Source: JADHUC01 sp964617665 (GTDB lineage: Bacteria > Planctomycetota > Planctomycetia > Pirellulales > Pirellulaceae). From it: a stretch of DNA of 19,682 nt. Positions 8,216 through 15,977 of this stretch are shown piece by piece (position 1 is the first letter of the stretch; the number at the start of each line of letters is the position of its first letter). The notes beneath the pieces were generated by a model. The model was not told the origin of the DNA, searched no databases, and saw only the letters and a list, made by a program, of their open reading frames with translations. The stretch covers positions 1 through 19,682 of the forward strand of contig CAZUAH010000245.1 of NCBI GenBank assembly GCA_964617665.1, given 5' to 3'. The translations under genes were made by a program, and so were the position numbers.

Positions 8216-9004
8216 TCAGGTTTTTCTCGTGCAAGACCGCCAAAGGCAGACAAACATGCCGCCGAGGACGAAGACCCCCCAACCGATCCAAATTACGGTC
8301 GAGAAAACCGCGCCGGCAGAGGCGGAGGATCGCGGCTGCAGTACTGCGTCGAGGACAATTATCAAGAGTACCATCGGTAAGAAACCGGCCACCCCGCCCA
8401 TGAAACCACCGAAGCAGACATTCCCGATGCCGCGAAGGATTGCCACCGACCCGCGCCGGTTCCGTGGACGAATTCTCAGACTTGGCCGGTTGGCCTCCAG
8501 TATTTCGCTCGCCTCCTCCCGTCGACCGGCGAAGACCTCGACAATCACATCGTCACCGCGACGCACTTGACGCGATTCAATATCGTTCAACCGCAATAGT
8601 CGCACGAAACGTCGGGGCGAAACGAGCCCGCTTTCCGACGCCACCGCAATCCAGTCGTCGAATTCCAATCCGCCGCCGCGTTTGCCTGGCTGCGGCTGAT
8701 TCTCCCTCGCGTCGTGAACAGCATCCAGTGTGGCGCGAATGCGTTCGGCAGACTTCGGTGGTGTTCCTTGCTCACTCCTTGTGTTGTCAACGAATTCCAT
8801 GCGGCTCGCGCCGGTATCCCGATCACAGTCCGCATCTCCGTCAGTCTGCCATTCGTCAATGCCGTAACACGCAATCAGGAAACGGTACACTCGGGAGTAA
8901 ACGTGGTGGATCCACCGCCGATGCGCAGGGCATCCCACCACCCGTTGCTGGCTTTCGGCCAAACGCGTGCGCCAACGGTCGACGATTCTCGTTCGCGCGG
9001 ACAT
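8216..9004 (-). CDS. Unrecognised two-TM protein encoded upstream of holA
   Basis: I do not recognise a named family in this 262-residue protein. The N-terminus is Arg/Trp-rich (WRTRLAES at 11-18, YSRVYRFLIACYG at 36-48). A hydrophilic, low-conservation-looking linker of about 50-110 follows. A compact segment FDDWIAVASESGLVSPRRF (115-133) and LLRLND (136-141) comes next. Two hydrophobic helices at about 196-219 and 231-254 end the protein, which finishes in a short basic tail. The layout suggests a membrane-anchored protein with a cytoplasmic N-terminal domain. The start at 9004 keeps the Arg/Trp-rich block; a later Met at residue 69 is possible. There is no Shine-Dalgarno. It precedes holA by 23 bp and may share its promoter, but a replication role is not shown. 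Confidence 0.7.
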   Translation of the reverse strand: MSARTRIVDRWRTRLAESQQRVVGCPAHRRWIHHVYSRVYRFLIACYGIDEWQTDGDADCDRDTGASRMEFVDNTRSEQGTPPKSAERIRATLDAVHDARENQPQPGKRGGGLEFDDWIAVASESGLVSPRRFVRLLRLNDIESRQVRRGDDVIVEVFAGRREEASEILEANRPSLRIRPRNRRGSVAILRGIGNVCFGGFMGGVAGFLPMVLLIIVLDAVLQPRSSASAGAVFSTVIWIGWGVFVLGGMFVCLWRSCTRKT

Positions 9005-9044
9005 GGCTTTCGCAATGATTCAGCGTTATTCCGAATCCTCTGGC

Positions 9045-9073
9045 ATTCTATTCGTGGGGACCCGGCGCAACAA
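9045..9073 (-). promoter_or_regulatory. Possible promoter for the two-TM protein and holA
   Basis: On the minus strand, TTGTTG (9073-9068) and TAGAAT (9050-9045) are separated by 17 bp, about 40 bp before the ATG at 9004. The -10 matches consensus at five of six bases, but the -35 at only three. Confidence 0.3.
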
Positions 9074-9177
9074 GGCAGCGGACCACGGTACGAAAATCCA
9101 TTCAGCCTCCGATCCATCATCTCGCGTTGACATGATGCCGATGCAGGCTTTCCCTGGAAACAACTGACCTACGCCGG

Positions 9178-9206
9178 TTGAATGATCCCTACATTTGGCA
9201 TATCAT
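9178..9206 (+). promoter_or_regulatory. Possible sigma-70-type promoter for the FHA-phosphatase gene
   Basis: TTGAAT (9178-9183) and TATCAT (9201-9206) are spaced by exactly 17 bp, matching consensus at four and five of six positions. Transcription would start near 9213, giving an untranslated leader of roughly 125 nt before the ATG at 9340. Confidence 0.4.
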
Positions 9207-9217
9207 GAACCAGCGGT

Positions 9218-9230
9218 ATTGGGGTCCAAT
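9218..9230. promoter_or_regulatory. Small palindrome just downstream of the predicted start site
   Basis: ATTGG and CCAAT flank a GGT spacer, forming a perfect 5-bp inverted repeat followed by TTT. Its place a few bases after the inferred transcription start would suit an operator or a leader hairpin, but a 5-bp arm can occur by chance. Confidence 0.25.
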
Positions 9231-9339
9231 TTTATCCATTTGTTAGCGTTGTGTTTGGGGCTACATACCAACTGGCCTGAAGCACCGTGCCGGATGTGAC
9301 GGCCTCATCACGACGCTCTGCTCATCGCAGGATATCCCC

Positions 9340-11040
9340 ATGGCTTATCTTGAAGTTGTGCGCGGCCCCGGAGTGGGATGGCAGTATAAGCTGACCGAAG
9401 ATCAGACAACCATTGGTCGCCACCCTGATTGTCAGGTCGTGCTTCGGGAAGTCGCCCGGGTGAGCCGACAGCATGCTCACATCGAGCTTCAAGGGGAGGA
9501 CTACTACCTGTCCGATTTACGTAGCCGCAATGGCACGTTTCACAACAACGAGCGTATCGACCAGACACCCCGTTTGTTGAGAGACGGTGACGTTGTTCGA
9601 ATCTGCGATGTCGAGTTCGCCTTTCGTCATTTCACCGCGGAGCTGCGCAAGCAACTTGCGAAGACTGCTACTTTTCCAGAGAAGGGTGCCTTTCTAAAAG
9701 TCGTCCTGGTCGATGACGACGACGAAGACGACGATTCGTGGCAGTCGACCATTTCGCGCGACATCGTTACTACCGATTCGGACACCGCGATTAGTAGCGT
9801 CACTAGCCTGGAAGCACGAATGACCGCATTGGTCGGGATTGCCCGAAGTCTGGGCAAGGTAGTTGCGCTGAACGATGTCTTGCCGAAGGTCATGGAGAGC
9901 CTTCTGAAAGTCTTTCGGCAGGCGGATCGCGGTTTCATTGTTCTTGAGACCGAACAGGGCGAGTTGCAGCCCCGTGCGCATCTGGCTCGCTCGCGAGCGG
10001 GCGAAGATGCGATTCGCATCAGCCGCACCATCGTCCGGCGTGTCATGGAAATGAACAAGGCAATTTTCACGCGCGACGCAATGCAGGACGAACGTCTGAG
10101 CCAAAGCGAGAGTATCGCTGAACTGCAAATCCGCTCGATGATGTGCGCCCCGCTTGTCGATTCGCAGGGCGCACCTCTCGGCATCATCGAGGTTGACACC
10201 TTGGACGACGGCAAGCCGTTCCAAAAGGAAGATCTAGAGGTCCTCACCATTGTGGCCGTCCTGGCAGGCATAGCCATTGACAATGCGAAGATGCATGAGG
10301 CGGTGGTCCGTGAGAAGGTGATGCAACAGGATCTGGCCATCGCCCACGAGATTCAACGCAGTTTCCTACCGCAAAGTCGACCCAAGATTGAAGGCTACGA
10401 GTTTTTCGACTACTACCATCCGGCCGCCCAAGTCGGCGGAGACTATTTCGACTACATCCCCTTGCCGGGCGACCGACTGGGCATCGTCGTTGCCGATGTT
10501 GCAGGGCATGAAGTGGCAGCGGCGATGTTGATGGCGAAATTCACGGGCGAAATGAGTTCGCAGCTGGAAACCGAAAGCCAGCCAGCCTCGGCCTTCACCA
10601 AGATGAATCGCCGCCTTGCCAACAGGCCAGTGGAACGCTTTGTCACGGCCCTGGCGTGTGTGCTGGACCCGGCAAAGCACGAGGTGACCATAGTCATCGC
10701 GGGGCACATGCTACCGATTTGGAGACACGCAGACGGAACAATCGAGGAGCCGGGCGAAGAAGTATCCATTGTACCGCTTGGTATCAAGGAAGACGCGGAG
10801 TACCGTCAGACCGCAATCTCTCTGGAACCGGGCGACTGGTTGGTCATGTATACAGACGGCATCAGCGACGCAAGGAGCCCAGACGACGATCGATTCACCG
10901 TCGAACGAATAAGAGACTGCGTCAAGGAGGCCGATCAGGCGCAAGACGCTTTTCAGAGGATTGTCAGTAAAGTAAGTCAGTTCGTGGGCGATCGACCACG
11001 CGAGGATGACATGTGCCTAGTGTGTCTGCGGCGAGTGTGA
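9340..11040 (+). CDS. FHA-GAF-SpoIIE (PP2C-type) Ser/Thr phosphatase
   Basis: This is a 566-residue cytoplasmic signalling protein. The FHA phosphothreonine-binding domain covers about 5-96, with GRHPDC (26-31), VSRQHAH (41-47) and RSRNGT (61-66). A linker with an eight-residue Asp/Glu run (125-132) leads to a GAF sensor domain at about 165-318. The helical junction HEIQRSFLP (336-344) precedes a SpoIIE/PP2C domain with GGDYFDYIP (366-374), ADVAGHE (385-391), YTDGISDARS (504-513) and REDDMCLVCL (554-563). These supply the acidic metal ligands D368, D386, D506 and D557, so it is probably active. It likely dephosphorylates a partner such as an anti-sigma-factor antagonist, but none is encoded nearby. 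AGGA lies 7 nt before the start. The gene stands alone. Confidence 0.92.
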   Translation: MAYLEVVRGPGVGWQYKLTEDQTTIGRHPDCQVVLREVARVSRQHAHIELQGEDYYLSDLRSRNGTFHNNERIDQTPRLLRDGDVVRICDVEFAFRHFTAELRKQLAKTATFPEKGAFLKVVLVDDDDEDDDSWQSTISRDIVTTDSDTAISSVTSLEARMTALVGIARSLGKVVALNDVLPKVMESLLKVFRQADRGFIVLETEQGELQPRAHLARSRAGEDAIRISRTIVRRVMEMNKAIFTRDAMQDERLSQSESIAELQIRSMMCAPLVDSQGAPLGIIEVDTLDDGKPFQKEDLEVLTIVAVLAGIAIDNAKMHEAVVREKVMQQDLAIAHEIQRSFLPQSRPKIEGYEFFDYYHPAAQVGGDYFDYIPLPGDRLGIVVADVAGHEVAAAMLMAKFTGEMSSQLETESQPASAFTKMNRRLANRPVERFVTALACVLDPAKHEVTIVIAGHMLPIWRHADGTIEEPGEEVSIVPLGIKEDAEYRQTAISLEPGDWLVMYTDGISDARSPDDDRFTVERIRDCVKEADQAQDAFQRIVSKVSQFVGDRPREDDMCLVCLRRV

Positions 11041-11070
11041 GGGGCGCCCGTCCAAGCGCCATTCCTTCGA

Positions 11071-11742
11071 TCACTTGCGAAGGCCGCCTTCAACCAATTG
11101 CAATTGGCGCCCGACCAAGGATGCCAACTCGGTGCTGTGCGTGACAAGGACCAACATTGCGTCCTCGCGCTTCTGCAAATCGACGAGCAGCTCTCCAATT
11201 CCCATGGCGTTCGAATGGTCCAGATTTCCCGTTGGTTCGTCGGCTAACACCAGCTTTGGCTGGTGAATCAACGCTCGTGCTACACCAACTCGCTGACGTT
11301 CGCCGCCGGATAACTCGGCGGGACGATGCTGCAATCGCTCGCTCAAACCGACGTGTTCGAGAAGACTGTGCGCTCGCTCGATTGTCTCCTCATCCGGCCG
11401 GCCCTCGGCCACCGTAGGTATCAGTACGTTTTCGAGAACGGACAACTGCGGCAATAGGTGGTGATCCTGAAACACGAAACCAACGTTGCGATTGCGAAAT
11501 CTGGCGAGATTCGCTTCATCAAACTCGAAAGGGTTCTGGCCGTCCAGTTCGACCGTGCCCGATGTAGGACGGTCGAGGGTACCGATGATGTGCAGCAACG
11601 TACTCTTGCCCGATCCGCTGGGTCCGACGATGGCGACGTTCTCGCCCGCCCCCAATTCGAAAGAGACAGTGCGCAACACCACCAACGGATCTGCCCGCGT
11701 GGCAAACTCCTTCGAAACGTCGTCAACAACGAGGTTGCACAT
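11071..11742 (-). CDS. ABC transporter ATP-binding protein, LolD/MacB/FtsE-like
   Basis: The 223-residue ATPase subunit has every catalytic motif. These are Walker A GPSGSGKST (40-48), Q-loop FQDHHLLP (91-98, Gln92), signature LSGGERQ (144-150), Walker B LVLADEP with Glu169 (164-170), D-loop GNLD (172-175) and switch His202. Sequence and size fit the LolD/MacB class that powers lipoprotein export or mechanotransmission across the envelope. No permease with the matching FtsX-like fold is visible in the window, and the convergent phosphatase gene follows 30 bp downstream. It begins 5 bp after the stop of the prenyltransferase-like gene. An upstream in-frame ATG at 11769 would overlap that gene by 22 bp and adds only a non-homologous leader. 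Confidence 0.9.
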   Translation of the reverse strand: MCNLVVDDVSKEFATRADPLVVLRTVSFELGAGENVAIVGPSGSGKSTLLHIIGTLDRPTSGTVELDGQNPFEFDEANLARFRNRNVGFVFQDHHLLPQLSVLENVLIPTVAEGRPDEETIERAHSLLEHVGLSERLQHRPAELSGGERQRVGVARALIHQPKLVLADEPTGNLDHSNAMGIGELLVDLQKREDAMLVLVTHSTELASLVGRQLQLVEGGLRK

Positions 11743-11747
11743 AGCTA

Positions 11748-12668
11748 TCAACTCAACAACGACAAACATCCAAGACCGTAAAACGTGTATTCAACGTCAA
11801 CCGCCTCGTCCCAGGCTCCACCGAGAAAACCGCCCTGCCCTTGCTGCAAACGTTCGACGTAACGCGATGCAGCTTGTGTATCGACATTTTCCATCGCGTC
11901 GAGGTCCGCGAGCGTTAACAAACCGGTAAAGGTGCTAAGCAAGTCAGCGATAGGAATTCGAGTGTTGGCCCTCAACCCCCCTTCGTCGGTCTGCATCTCG
12001 GCCAGAAAACTTATCGTACCGTCACGAATCTCGTTGTCCAGCGCGTCAAGCGAACGCAATACGCCAATGGCGGCGGCCGTTGGGTTTGTGCTTGGGCGTT
12101 TCGCGACGCGGATTTCACGAAAGCCCCCTTCCTCACAGCATTGAGCCAGGACAAAGTCGATCAGGCGTTCCGGATGTGGGACCGGTTTCCCGATCAATTC
12201 GTGACACATCAGAGCCAAAAAGCTGTAGTAGGTACTGCCAGCCCCGCCTTCCTTTGATTTTGCGTAGCCGCCATCTTCCCGTCGCAACTGCTCCAATGTG
12301 TCGACAACGTCCTCCCTCCATGTGGGCGAGCAGTCGCCCAAGACATCGATCCCCGCCGACATATCCAGCAATGCAGCACCGTAGACATGCGACATGTAGT
12401 CCACGATCGAATTGCGGGACGCCATTTCATTCCTGAGAAAAGTCGCAGCTCGTTCCGCTACTGGCCCGTACAACTGACCAAGTATCGACAAGGAACGCAG
12501 GGCAAAGCCTGTGTAGTACAGATCGCTATTTCCGTCTCGGTCCGTGAACCCGCCATCGGACCGCTGGCTCTGCGTCAGGAAATCGGCGTGTCGCGAACGT
12601 ACCGCTCCAGGCAGTTGGGCCGCTCCCGCGGCGAGTCGGATTGTGAGCTGTTCCAGATACTTGGCCAT
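11748..12668 (-). CDS. Prenyltransferase beta-subunit-like protein without the usual zinc ligands
   Basis: The 306-residue product looks like an alpha-alpha barrel of the geranylgeranyl-transferase beta class. Repeated Q-x-x-x-G-G-[FYL] turns are visible: QSQRSDGGFTD (33-43), LRREDGGYAKS (128-138), QCCEEGGFRE (176-185), MQTDEGGLRA (225-234) and LQQGQGGFLGG (274-284). In eukaryotic enzymes a D-x-C and a late His bind catalytic zinc. Here the matching places read D-L-L (242-244) and V-E-Y-T-F (292-296), so Cys and His appear absent by eye. It is probably not a protein prenyltransferase and may bind isoprenoid or another lipid instead. It has no signal peptide. It starts at an ATG, with an in-frame GTG 12 bp upstream as alternative, and is paired with the ABC ATPase. 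Confidence 0.82.
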   Translation of the reverse strand: MAKYLEQLTIRLAAGAAQLPGAVRSRHADFLTQSQRSDGGFTDRDGNSDLYYTGFALRSLSILGQLYGPVAERAATFLRNEMASRNSIVDYMSHVYGAALLDMSAGIDVLGDCSPTWREDVVDTLEQLRREDGGYAKSKEGGAGSTYYSFLALMCHELIGKPVPHPERLIDFVLAQCCEEGGFREIRVAKRPSTNPTAAAIGVLRSLDALDNEIRDGTISFLAEMQTDEGGLRANTRIPIADLLSTFTGLLTLADLDAMENVDTQAASRYVERLQQGQGGFLGGAWDEAVDVEYTFYGLGCLSLLS

Positions 12669-12758
12669 TGTGAGTTGCACCCTACATTCCCAGCGGCGAA
12701 GTTGTCCAGTAGGCTAATCGGTCCTCGATTCCCCGATTCAGATTGCGTACCCCACCGC

Positions 12759-12766
12759 AAGGAGAG
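12759..12766 (+). promoter_or_regulatory. Ribosome-binding site that decides the LRR lipoprotein start
   Basis: AAGGAGAG is a strong Shine-Dalgarno whose GGAG core lies 8 nt before the GTG at 12773. It supports that GTG over an in-frame TTG at 12743 and an out-of-frame ATG at 12768. Confidence 0.75.
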
Positions 12767-12772
12767 AATGCA

Positions 12773-13937
12773 GTGAATATCGCGCGAGAACGTCTTCTCT
12801 CGTCGGCCATCGGGTTGCTAATGGCTGCACTCATCAGCGGATGTTGCACGGAGAGCGAGTCTCCTCCGGCTGAGCAACCGGTCGCTGAAGTGAAAAGCAA
12901 GGTAGAGACCGATGCCGGCAAGGCCCCTACCAAGCCCTCTGCCCATCAAGCCATGGACATCTTGCTAGACGAGAAATTGGACACCATAGTGGCCCAGTGG
13001 GTCGTGAAATATATTGGCGGCACCATCAAACACCATGATGACGGGCGAATCGCGGGGGTCGATCTTCGGGGGTGCCGTGTCAAGGATGATGATCTCAAGC
13101 GGCTTTGTGATCCAAAGGCCCTCGACGCGTTGGTGGAACTGCGCACGAACAGTCCCGATGTTACGGATGAGGGTATGCAATATATTAAGACGCTTTCGGC
13201 ACTGCGCATCCTGGACTTAGGTGACACACGCATTGGCGACGAAGGTGTCGCGCAAATCAAAGGACTGACGAACTTGGAGGAGATCAAGCTGACGCGGACG
13301 GACGTGCGGGACCAAGGGCTGCAGTACTTGGCGGAATTACCGAATATCAAACGCCTGTTTCTGGCTGATACCTACGTATCGGACGACGGAATCGCAAGGT
13401 TGACAAAACGGAAGACGATTGAATTGCTGAACCTGTCCAACTGCAATCTGCTGTCCGACAAGACACTGGAGCATGTGAAGACGCTGAAAAACCTGAAAAG
13501 CCTGAAAGTCTTCGGATATGACATCACCGACGATGGAATGGAGAACCTGAAAGGTCTGACAAAGCTCAAAGTGTTGGGTTTGCAGGACACATCCGTTGGC
13601 GATAACGGGATTGCCCACCTGAAGGGCATTACCACGCTGGAGGAGTTCTACTGCCTGAACGTATCAATCGGCGACGACGGGCTGGCGGCCTTGATGAACA
13701 GCACGCGAATGCGGGTCATGGTGCTTCGCGGCACGTTGGTTTCCGACAGCGGCATGCAGTACCTTGGAAACATGAAGAACCTCACGAAACTGGACCTCAG
13801 TGAGACATCTGTGGGCGACGACGGCATGAAACACATCAGTGGGCTTGAGAGTATCGAAGATCTCAATCTCTTCTTCAGCACCGTTGGGGATGCCGGCTTG
13901 GAGCACGTCGCCAAATTGACGAATCTACGCAGCTTGA
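12773..13937 (+). CDS. Leucine-rich-repeat lipoprotein (3' end lost in assembly gap)
   Basis: The visible 388 residues begin with a lipoprotein signal: basic MNIARER, a hydrophobic core, and the lipobox L-I-S-G-C with Cys24 as lipidation site. A Pro/Glu/Lys-rich tether follows (27-57). From about residue 95 to the gap there are about 12 tandem leucine-rich repeats, mostly 24 residues long, of the pattern L-x-L-x-x-T-x-[VI]-x-D-[DE]-G-[LIM]. Examples are LDLGDTRIGDEGV and LDLSETSVGDDGM. Such proteins are common in planctomycetes and are thought to be surface or periplasmic binding scaffolds; the ligand is unknown. The coding sequence runs into the 100-N gap without a stop. It is divergent from the prenyltransferase-like/ABC pair. 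Confidence 0.88.
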
Positions 13938-14037
13938 NNNNNNNNNNNNNNNNNNNNNNNNNNNNNNNNNNNNNNNNNNNNNNNNNNNNNNNNNNNNNNN
14001 NNNNNNNNNNNNNNNNNNNNNNNNNNNNNNNNNNNNN
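13938..14037. other. Assembly gap (100 N)
   Basis: Exactly 100 unknown bases is the conventional placeholder for a scaffold join of unknown length. It begins inside the LRR repeats of a plus-strand gene and ends inside a minus-strand gene, so two 3' ends and any intergenic DNA are missing. Confidence 0.97.
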
Positions 14038-14268
14038 CACCGACCAATACAGCGAATCAGCGATCCGCTTGAAGGGCCATCCTACGGCTATCCCGACGAC
14101 TGCAGATCCGCCAATTGCTATCACTGCGTGGATGATTATTCCACTGCCGAACGTTCGCAGGTACGTCAGCGCGAGGCCAAAGGTGACCATTAGCCAAAAG
14201 AACGAGCGAGTGTCGAATTGGAACGGTCTCGGTGAGAGCCGATCGCCGGATTCTTCGTTGTTTTCCAT
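14038..14268 (-). CDS. Small membrane protein (3' end lost in assembly gap)
   Basis: The 77 visible residues start at the ATG at 14268, with a TTG directly before it. A polar head (MENNEESGDRLS) leads to FQFDTRSFFWLMVTFGLAL (17-35), close to the F-[ST]-x-R-[ST]-[LF]-[LF]-W-L pattern often seen at the start of planctomycete small membrane proteins. A second hydrophobic stretch, IIIHAVIAIGGSAVVGIAVG, follows. The frame is open into the gap. Two TM helices are predicted by eye and the function is unknown. The plus-strand open frame here is its antisense shadow. There is no clear Shine-Dalgarno. It is divergent from the GYF-domain gene. Confidence 0.7.
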
Positions 14269-14438
14269 CAAATGCAGGGGGCCTATCCTATCAGCACGTA
14301 TTGCTCAACAAACTAGGCAATCGAGCGGCCACTTGGTACAGTAGGATTGTAGGTTACGGCACGATACAAATCACTGGGTAGTGTCGTTCCCGAGGAGCAT
14401 AGATCCAACTATTCTTTACTTTCATAGGAATCTACTCG

Positions 14439-15977
14439 ATGGCAGCTTGGTACTGTCTAATCGGCGACAAAGAATACGGCCCCTTCAGTAGTGAACGAAT
14501 ACAAAGCCTTGTCCAGAAAGGCAAGTTGACTAGGGATCACTCTGTGCGCACGAGCACCGACACCCAGTGGACTCCCGCCTCCGACATCCCAGGTCTATTC
14601 CCAAGCGAAGAACCGAAGGCTGCCGCTCCCAAGACCGCACCCCCGAAAGCCAAACCGCCCGCGTCGCCACCTCCGGCCAAAGCAAGGCCCCCAGTTGCTG
14701 CCGAAACAACTAAGCCGCCGATGCCTACCGCCTTGCCCGTGACATCGGAAGAACCGGAATTGCCGAGTGCTCTCCCCGTCGCTGCTCCTGTCGCTGCACC
14801 CGTTGACGCTCCTGTCGCTACCCCTGTAGCCGCGCCGGTAGCAACTCCTGTTGCTGCGCCGGCCAGTATGCCAGTAGCGGCGCCAGTGACGTCCTCGTCG
14901 CCAGCCTCGCCTCCCAAGGACCCCGCCGAGACGATTGCACACGCCAGAAAGAAATCGAAGCAACAACAATACCTGATTGCCGGTGGCCTCGGGGCCGCAT
15001 TGATCATACTTGGCATCGCGGGAGTTTGGGCACTGAACCGTTCTCCCAAGACAGAATCAGAGGAACAAGAGATCGCCCAATCGAAACCCGACCAAACGAA
15101 ACCGGTCGTGCCGGCTGAAGACATCGAGGCGGACCCCAATCCCGAAACGGATCCACCAGTTAAGGAACCGGTCCGCCAGGTAGCCGATGCGAAGAAATCC
15201 GCTGCTTTGCCCGCGATCAGTCGGTGGCTGGACGCCTCTAGGAAACAAGGTGTACTTCGGTTCTCCGACAGCATGATCAAGTTTCATGTTGTCAACGTAT
15301 GGCTTGACTCGAGTGACTCCGGCGCGCGGACAGTGACTGTCGAACTAACCCTCACTAACGGCTCGTCCAGCGAGTCGTTGGACTTCCGGGGTTGGTCGCT
15401 CGCGGAAGGCGCAAAGATGGATGACGCGGTTGTCTTGGCCGACGACAAGGACAATCGACTATCGGCATCGTCGGCGCCTGGCCGAAGCGTGAGGCCGGGA
15501 TCGGCATCGCGTCGCCTCAAGCCTAAGGAATCCGTGAAAGATCAATTGATCTTCGAGGCTCCAACGGGCGAGTATGAACAGTTGCGGCTTCGCTTGCCAT
15601 ATGCAGCCATTGGACGCACCGGATACATGGGATTCGAGATACCTGCCGTAATGATCCAAGACCGGCCACCCGGCGAGGAAGAACCGGTCGCCGCGGATGC
15701 GAAACCCGACATCATGGAACCTGACACGGATGATGCCGCGCCAAAGCCCGAGATCGCAATCAAACCGCCGGCACCGCCGAAGTCGGACGATCCCTTTTCC
15801 ATCGACGTGTTACGTAATTCGATCGAAGAGAGCATGAGCGACGGCGAGGAGCCAAAGCCGGATACGGATTCCAAGCCATTTCCGTCCGACACGCCAGAGC
15901 AGCCGGACATAATGGACGGTTCGGGGGCTGCCGGCGACATGGATGGCCAGATGGGGGAGCGTAACGAGGAAGAATGA
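14439..15977 (+). CDS. GYF-domain membrane protein with C-terminal beta-rich domain
   Basis: This 512-residue protein has five parts. Residues 1-58 form a GYF_2-type domain (WYCLIGDKEYGPFS, with W44TPASDIPGLF), a likely cytoplasmic protein-protein module that in known families binds Pro-rich ligands. Residues 59-165 are a Pro/Ala linker with a Pro-Val-Ala repeat. One TM helix spans about 178-199, preceded by RKKSKQQQ, which favours a cytoplasmic N-terminus. After a charged spacer, residues 276-408 form a beta-rich domain containing LRLRLPYAAIGRTGYMGFEI, followed by an acidic, Pro-rich tail. The downstream gene carries a matching C-terminal domain, and the two overlap by 4 bp (ATGA), which suggests translational coupling. 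AGGA lies 9 nt before the start. No enzymatic residues are apparent and the role is unknown. Confidence 0.85.
   Translation: MAAWYCLIGDKEYGPFSSERIQSLVQKGKLTRDHSVRTSTDTQWTPASDIPGLFPSEEPKAAAPKTAPPKAKPPASPPPAKARPPVAAETTKPPMPTALPVTSEEPELPSALPVAAPVAAPVDAPVATPVAAPVATPVAAPASMPVAAPVTSSSPASPPKDPAETIAHARKKSKQQQYLIAGGLGAALIILGIAGVWALNRSPKTESEEQEIAQSKPDQTKPVVPAEDIEADPNPETDPPVKEPVRQVADAKKSAALPAISRWLDASRKQGVLRFSDSMIKFHVVNVWLDSSDSGARTVTVELTLTNGSSSESLDFRGWSLAEGAKMDDAVVLADDKDNRLSASSAPGRSVRPGSASRRLKPKESVKDQLIFEAPTGEYEQLRLRLPYAAIGRTGYMGFEIPAVMIQDRPPGEEEPVAADAKPDIMEPDTDDAAPKPEIAIKPPAPPKSDDPFSIDVLRNSIEESMSDGEEPKPDTDSKPFPSDTPEQPDIMDGSGAAGDMDGQMGERNEEE
14775..14888 (+). repeat. In-frame 12-bp degenerate repeat encoding Pro-Val-Ala-[Ala/Thr]
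   Basis: Within the GYF protein linker, residues 113-150 read as about nine to ten copies of P-V-x-[APT]. The codons vary between copies (cct/ccc/ccg, gtc/gtt/gta), so the repeat is conserved at protein level more than in DNA. It probably makes an extended spacer. Confidence 0.8.

Larger units (their letters stand above)
9005..9339. other. Divergent intergenic region
   Basis: These 335 bp separate the holA-side gene (minus) from the FHA-phosphatase gene (plus). No credible coding sequence lies within; the short open frames here are antisense continuations of neighbours. It holds promoter-like sequences in both directions and one small perfect palindrome, listed separately. Confidence 0.7.

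Noticed and set aside
8193..8291. 33-residue N-terminal extension of holA
   Set aside because: It would overlap the upstream gene and has no similarity to delta-subunit N-termini. The ATG at 8192 fits.
9627..10340. 237-codon minus-strand open frame
   Set aside because: It is antisense to the FHA-GAF-SpoIIE gene; its Ser/Arg-rich translation is typical of a shadow.
11043..11060. GGCGC/GCGCC hairpin between the phosphatase and ABC genes
   Set aside because: The stem is 5 bp with an 8-nt loop and no T-run; too weak to call in GC-rich DNA, although the convergent position is suitable.
14537..15280. 247-codon minus-strand open frame with Gly/Ala/Thr repeats
   Set aside because: It is the antisense translation of the Pro-Val-Ala linker of the GYF protein. 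The repeats are explained by the real gene.
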